Assembly (NCBI GenBank): GCA_026874595.1
Contig: CM049320.1
Span: 41,290,714 to 41,354,713, forward strand
Source of the DNA: Sipunculus nudus
Lineage: Eukaryota; Annelida; Sipuncula; Golfingiida; Sipunculidae
Direction: 5' to 3'
DNA: 64,000 bases
Shown here one piece after another: positions 59,134 through 64,000 of the stretch (position 1 is the first letter of the stretch; each line of letters begins with the position of its first letter). The notes under the pieces are model-generated. The model did no database searches, was not told the DNA's origin, and saw only the letters and a program-made list of their open reading frames with translations. Both the position numbers and the translations under genes were made by a program.

Positions 59134-59639
59134 AGGTATATTTAGGCTTAATGAATGGCGTTGAAAGGTGTAAAGATTATGTGCCTGGGCCATCTATTAG
59201 AGAACACTTCCTTAAGGATACATGCATTTTTTTATTCAATAAAAAGAGAACATTTCTTGACACCTATACTTATCTCGAGTACTGGACTTTAAAGACCATA
59301 CGCCTTTTCTCGGAAGTTTCGCGTTTTTCAGGAGTCATTACATGCATGATGACCGGCAGGCAGCGCAGTGGGTGTTGAGCTTTCGGTTATAAGAGTAGCG
59401 TGTCGTCTGCCTTATAATGACCGGCAGGTGGGCGTAGCCATTGATCTCAACAGGCCTCGCGTGTTGCCCACGGATTCAGATTATAGTATCAAAGTGAAAA
59501 CTTAGTTTAATAATAAGCAAGAACGAACTTGTGTAACGCCAAAATAGGGAATCAATGCAGGGAGCGAGAAACTCATGATATAATATATCAGTTAATAAAA
59601 AATATGTATACAACTAAGTGGTTAGATCTCTTTCTGTAT

Positions 59640-59910
59640 CTGATTGGGATTAATTAAGGATTTGTATCTACAGCCGTATTTAGAGGCATCTTTTAATTAA
59701 ATGTCACTTTGCCTTGGTTCATGGCCGAGCATTGACATTTGAAGAAATAATCCTCTCACGACAAGTGGATCACACGTGGGTAAAATAGGTTGTTTACCGC
59801 GGATGACATGAAATAATTCTACATAAAAAGCCTCCCCTGTGAATGAAGTCCAAGTGTTCAACGGAAAATAAACGAACAAGGGCATCGGCTTCCGCTGTCA
59901 CGCATGCGCA
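59640..59910. promoter_or_regulatory. candidate conserved non-coding element
   Basis: Motifs include GGGATTAATTAAGG, TCTTTTAATTAAATG, a forkhead-like TTGTTTACCGC, an NK2-like CCAAGTG, CACACGTGGG, and an NRF1-like CGCATGCGCA at the right side. Sequence is high-complexity without repeats. Motif matches are by eye only. Confidence 0.22.
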
Positions 59911-59949
59911 TTTAATTCCAAGAGAGATCTTGTTCTAGAGAGAAGACAG

Positions 59950-60576
59950 CTAGGTTGTCAAGTATATTAGGTGACATTTATATGCCATTAAATATATTAA
60001 GAGCTCGCCGGCTGATAAGAGGCAAGAAAAAGTTAACTTCTGAATGAACAATACTCCACTTCCTTTTTGTTTATCTATAGGTTTTCTCTTGATGAAGGGC
60101 TTCCGGCGTTTTCAACAATCTGTTATCTAGAACCGGGACGTGCCAATATACATTTTCAAGAAAACACTTCACAGTTAACACCTTGTATAGCCCTTCTTTA
60201 AATTTTCTCCTAGAAATCTGTTTTATATATGTCTAGCAATGGTACCGTATGAAAGATACAGATATAGAAGCAGTTTATGTGCAGTTTATGTTAGAAAAAA
60301 AAACTTCAATTAATCTGTTTATCAATTTTCTATCATATTTCAAGTCTTAAAATGAGTCATTTATAAACTTGTACCTTAGTAAAGATTTTTTTCCCCTACG
60401 TTTCCTCCTTTTCTTGGTCAGTTATATATCATATATGAATTTTCGGAAATGCAAGGCCCGAACATTTCAAATCTACCAGCACTTCAACAAACTCGTTTTT
60501 ATCACACTACTTTGTTTGTGTTCATATGGGCTATGATTGTATCTTGAATATATTTGTGACTATCTTTACTGTGTAA
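59950..60576. other. AT-rich non-coding stretch
   Basis: No gene, RNA or repeat is recognised. Confidence 0.45.
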
Positions 60577-60986
60577 AGCCGGCCTCCAATCTACCGCTTT
60601 TTCCGGACGATTTTTTTTTCAGGCCGGAGAAAATCGGTAGGATCGAAAGAAGTGAGGGTGCCGCCAGCCGGAATTAAAAAAAATCCGGCAGAAAAACTTC
60701 GCTGCCAAATCCTTGACAATGTCAATGGTTTTCCGGCCGATTTTTATCCGACAGGAAAATTCAGTAGTTATGATGATCGAACCAAGAAATCGGCTGATTT
60801 GCAAACTACCTTTCCTTTTTTGTGTCATTAATGGCTGTTATAAACAATATTGGACACGAAATCAGATATAACCAAACTGACCGGAAAAATCAGGTGGTCT
60901 GAAGGAAAAAGTCGGTGGGTGTGCGGGTGTGATCTGTAGATTTTCCCTGCTGGTTAAAAGAATATTCGGTAGAAAGGAGGCCGGCT
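60577..60986. mobile_element. MITE with AGCCGGCCTCC inverted termini
   Basis: The left end is AGCCGGCCTCCAATCTACCG. The right end reverse-complements to AGCCGGCCTCCTTTCTACCG. The inside is full of CCGGC/GCCGG and AAAATCGG/CCGATTTT motifs. Flanking trinucleotides are TAA and CAA, one mismatch away from a PIF/Harbinger TWA duplication. Length is 410 bp. The 69-codon minus frame at 60619-60828 is inside it. Confidence 0.78.
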
Positions 60987-60999
60987 CAACAAACCGATT

Positions 61000-62240
61000 T
61001 TTCTTAACTCCGGGATGGATGGAAAAAAATGGATTTTACGGTCTCTTTTATCCGGCCGGAAAATTCTGTATAGATTTGATGACGCAACAGAAATGAAAGT
61101 CTTTCATCATTGATGACGACAAAAGCAATCCATGGCAGGAAACGAAACAGAAATGGAAACCAAAATGGACGTTATAAACTCGTGACGTGCACGCTCAATC
61201 TTTTAGTGTGATGGCATGCGAGACTTTTAGATTATCATGTTAATATATTAATATCGGCCAGCAAAAAATTATTATAGACATGTAGGAGGCGGACATAAGA
61301 GTATTTATTAAACGAAACCTAAAAGACACAAGGCCCAAGGAACCTGTGAAAGTTTCCCATATAATGTATACTGGGAAAGTTCAATTCAGTTGCAAAACCT
61401 GCAGAGAAATCTAATAGAAGTTAGGAACTTAATTCAGGCACACATTTTATATGTCTTGAACCGTTTGCAAATTTGACATGCCGACTACATTAGGACTACA
61501 TCTCGTTTAATTTTTAGTAGTTTGGAATTAATGTTTTGTTGGGATTCCACAAATACGCCATGACAAAATTGTAGAAACTGCTCCACTGTCTCTCATAAAA
61601 ACCTCTCACTGCGGTAACATTTGGCAAACATGATGACCACACTTTTACTTCTGTAGTAGTATATGTACAATGCCTGTGTTAAATGTACAGCAAGGCTGCA
61701 GTGGACGCGTAAAGTTAACATGACCGTCAACCACATAGCAAGTACCTGTGCACAAGCTGAACACACTGTAGGTAAATGACTGCTACGAGCTGAAAGTAAA
61801 ACAAAATCCCTCATAAAATCTATTTTAATGCAGTTTGCCTAAAACATGATGATGCAATCTGCTTTTACTATGAAATGAATATATATTGGCATAATAAGGT
61901 AAAAATGCAAGACCAGCTTAAAAGGAAACCAAAGTGCAACAACACAGGGATTTTTTATTTGGTTAGTTATTTTTACCATTATGATTTCATGGCATGTTCC
62001 GAAATTATTTATGAATTTATTTTACTTTATTTTACATAAATTACATGAAACATATATTTTGTGTTTTCATCAAAGACTTCATGCATGGTAGAACACCAAT
62101 TACCAAACAGTGTTGAACATGGAAAGTTTTGTATAATTATTTTCTTAGAAATATTTCTAATGTTCAGTTTTGACCTTTAGAAACCAAAGTCGACAGAGTT
62201 CTTCCTTAAGTGACTGGTCACACGTATATGAGTAATAAAT
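61000..62240. other. non-coding stretch
   Basis: CCGGCCGGAAAATTC near 61052 may be a stray fragment of the neighbouring MITE. The 73-codon minus frame at 61593-61814 is unassigned. Nothing else is recognised. Confidence 0.4.
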
Positions 62241-62249
62241 TCAATCATG

Positions 62250-63305
62250 GCCGGTCTGTACACGCTTTTTAAAAGACGAAATTATCTAGGAGAAGCGTTC
62301 AGTCTCCTCCGAGAACTTGCTGTAAGCAAATTTGAGGAAAATATGAGCAATACTTCCAAAGTTATTGCATCACAAAAATGCTAAAGACGAAGTATACGGC
62401 TTGTTTGACCTTGAAGATAAAGAAAAAGCTCCCTGTGGTACATGTCGTCTGTCAAATTTGAGGACAAGATATGAAATTCTTCAAAGATTATCAGGTTCAC
62501 AAAATATAGACATTTTGGCTAATTTTACTTGGTAGATCAAAGTCAAGGTCATCAAGGTCCCAAATCATGGCGGAAATCAATGTTTATATCAAACTGAAGG
62601 GAAAAACCTTTCGAACTTTAGAAGTTATGGGTTTACAATGATCCTAGAATCTCGCAGAGCTGACCTTGCCGATCAAGGTCACCAGTTTTCGAACTCATCC
62701 TAAAGCACACGACTTTGAGTCAAATTTGCGGGAAAAATACTTCCAAAGTTAGCACGTTCACAAATACCCAAAGACGTTTAGCTATAATTTGGCAGGACCT
62801 TTAAGATCCTGGCCAAGGTCAGCATTTTCATACTCATATGAGAACAATTTTAAAACAATCTTTGTATTGAATTTAAGGGAAAATGTGCAGTACTTCAAAA
62901 GTAATGTCACAAGAAATCGTATATTTCTGCAGATTAGACCTTGAAATTTAAGGTCAAAGTCACCAGTCTTCAAAATCATCTGCAATGTTCATTGGAACAA
63001 TCTATGGATCAGCTTTTAGTGGAAAAGTGCACTATTTGAAACATTTAGGATTGTCAGACCTGAATTATGCTCAAAAGCAAGTTTTTGATGTATAATTCAC
63101 AGACGAGATGTCACCATGACCTAATTTTGGGTTCCCTTTGACATTTTACCAAGACTTCATTCTATGTTAAGTTTCCAGTTTCTTTATCTTACTGTTACGA
63201 GTTGTGCTCTTCTACCGGACGGTCGGCCGATAAGACGGTTTTACGGTCGGAAGGAGAGACGACGGACAAAGACCCATCGCTACAGCTCAGCTTGACTGAA
63301 AGTCA
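62250..63305 (+). mobile_element. tandem-cored element C, about 6 x 120-150 bp
   Basis: Diverged units recur with CAAATTTGAGGAAAATATG, TACTTCCAAAGTTATTGC and TTGACCTTG...AAGGTCA blocks at 120-150 bp spacing. The tail has CACCATGACCTAATTTTGGG, a run of GGACGGTCGG/GACGACGGACAAAG, and ends ACAGCTCAGCTTGACTGAAA followed by GTCAG. TGACT-GAA-AGTCA can form a terminal hairpin. The lead and core are more decayed than in elements A and B. Confidence 0.72.
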
Positions 63306-63309
63306 GTTG

Positions 63310-64000
63310 ATCTAATAATTTTTATGAAAAAAAAATATTAACACATTCTCTTGAGACCTTTACAGATACAATGAGTAGAAAAATTAACAATTTGATCACC
63401 TACTTTAAAGCAATCTAATTGTTGATGAGAAAAAAACGGAGCATAAAAAACTCTAATGTAGATGATTTGGTTTGAATGTAAATAATACCATTGTAACACA
63501 ATGCTGCCAGGACATTGAGGTTGAAAATACAACTAAAATTATCTGTAATAAACCATTTACCAAATGGACAGCATGCAATATAATAAATTGAATTAATAGC
63601 TGAGAACTGGTGAGGCCTATGACGTGCTTACAGTGTGACCCTTACACTTTAACGAACAGCGGGTGAACCGAAAACCTGTATCTGTGATTTTGACTTAATC
63701 AATTGATGCAACTTTGCACTGTAATGGAATGGCTGTCGGAAAATCGACCGAATAATTATGTGTGGATGAAAAGCCCCATTACATGAGCTGATATTGCCCT
63801 GGAAAACGGGTTACGTGATTATTTAAGATTAAATCAGCGCAAGCAGCTTGTCCCTGGCGCCAGGTTTTTACAAAGTATTCAATTTCTTTGCTTGATGGTT
63901 ACGAGAAGTCGATGTGTAGCGGGGTCAAAACGCTAAAAGAATCCCCTAACATTCATTCTTGGATCCCAATAAAATATCATACATCTAATGCTTTTCCATG
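63310..64000. other. non-coding stretch, high-complexity at 63660-63960
   Basis: 63310-63650 is AT-rich with nothing recognised. 63660-63960 is more complex and carries GACTTAATCAATTGATGC and CGAATAATTATGTGTGG. It is a weak candidate for a conserved non-coding element. Confidence 0.35.

Overview
The window looks like non-coding DNA from an animal nuclear genome. It is AT-rich and full of (TA)n, (CT)n and (GA)n microsatellites. It also holds tRNA-derived SINEs, decayed non-LTR retrotransposons, MITE-like DNA transposons and tandem-repeat-cored elements. The last class, with ~140-150 bp units beside GACGGACGG-type runs, recalls the pearl/Helentron-type elements and ~160-bp satellites known from bivalves. 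My best guess is a marine lophotrochozoan, most likely a bivalve mollusc. That is an inference from repeat style, because no diagnostic gene is present. I found no convincing protein-coding gene, no stand-alone tRNA or rRNA gene, no CRISPR and no bacterial-style operon. The longest open frame is 158 codons and lies inside a satellite-like array. Most other frames over 100 codons are also accounted for by repeats.

Layout: 1-215 is a 30-bp minisatellite. 915-10.3 kb holds two copies of a CAG-ended MITE, a large inverted repeat (8.82-9.22 kb) and a 40-bp minisatellite carrying CACGTG (9.46-9.82 kb). 10.3-12.3 kb has one copy each of two SINE families. 14.28-15.37 kb is a tandem-cored element with ~146-bp units. 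17.8-21.9 kb is mostly unique, with homeodomain-site-rich stretches, a long compound microsatellite and an eroded element tail. 22.15-22.86 kb is a reverse-transcriptase remnant split by a SINE. 24.0-24.5 kb has two CAG-ended MITEs in opposite orientation. 25.9-26.3 kb is a SINE flanked by a perfect 8-bp target duplication.

30.4-34.8 kb is a MITE nest: one hAT-like element and three copies of a PIF/Harbinger-like element with TAA flanks. 37.6-37.8 kb is an almost perfect 106-bp duplication. 41.7-45.65 kb holds a GGTTC/GAACC cluster, a ~340-bp direct duplication around a poly(A)-ended insert, a satellite-cored element with AGGTCA repeats, and a 177-bp duplication. 46.6-51.5 kb holds microsatellites, a hAT-like element, another CAG-ended MITE and an element with two 338-bp units. 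53.3 kb is a 57-bp minisatellite. 54.13-54.81 kb is a probable solo LTR. 57.84-58.13 kb is a TAATTA cluster, followed by a LINE remnant at 58.3-59.0 kb. 60.58-60.99 kb is a MITE and 62.25-63.31 kb is another tandem-cored element.

There is no gene network to describe. The useful content is the element families, their target-site duplications and nesting order, and several candidate conserved non-coding stretches that would fit a gene desert or a large intron near a developmental regulator. That placement is speculative.
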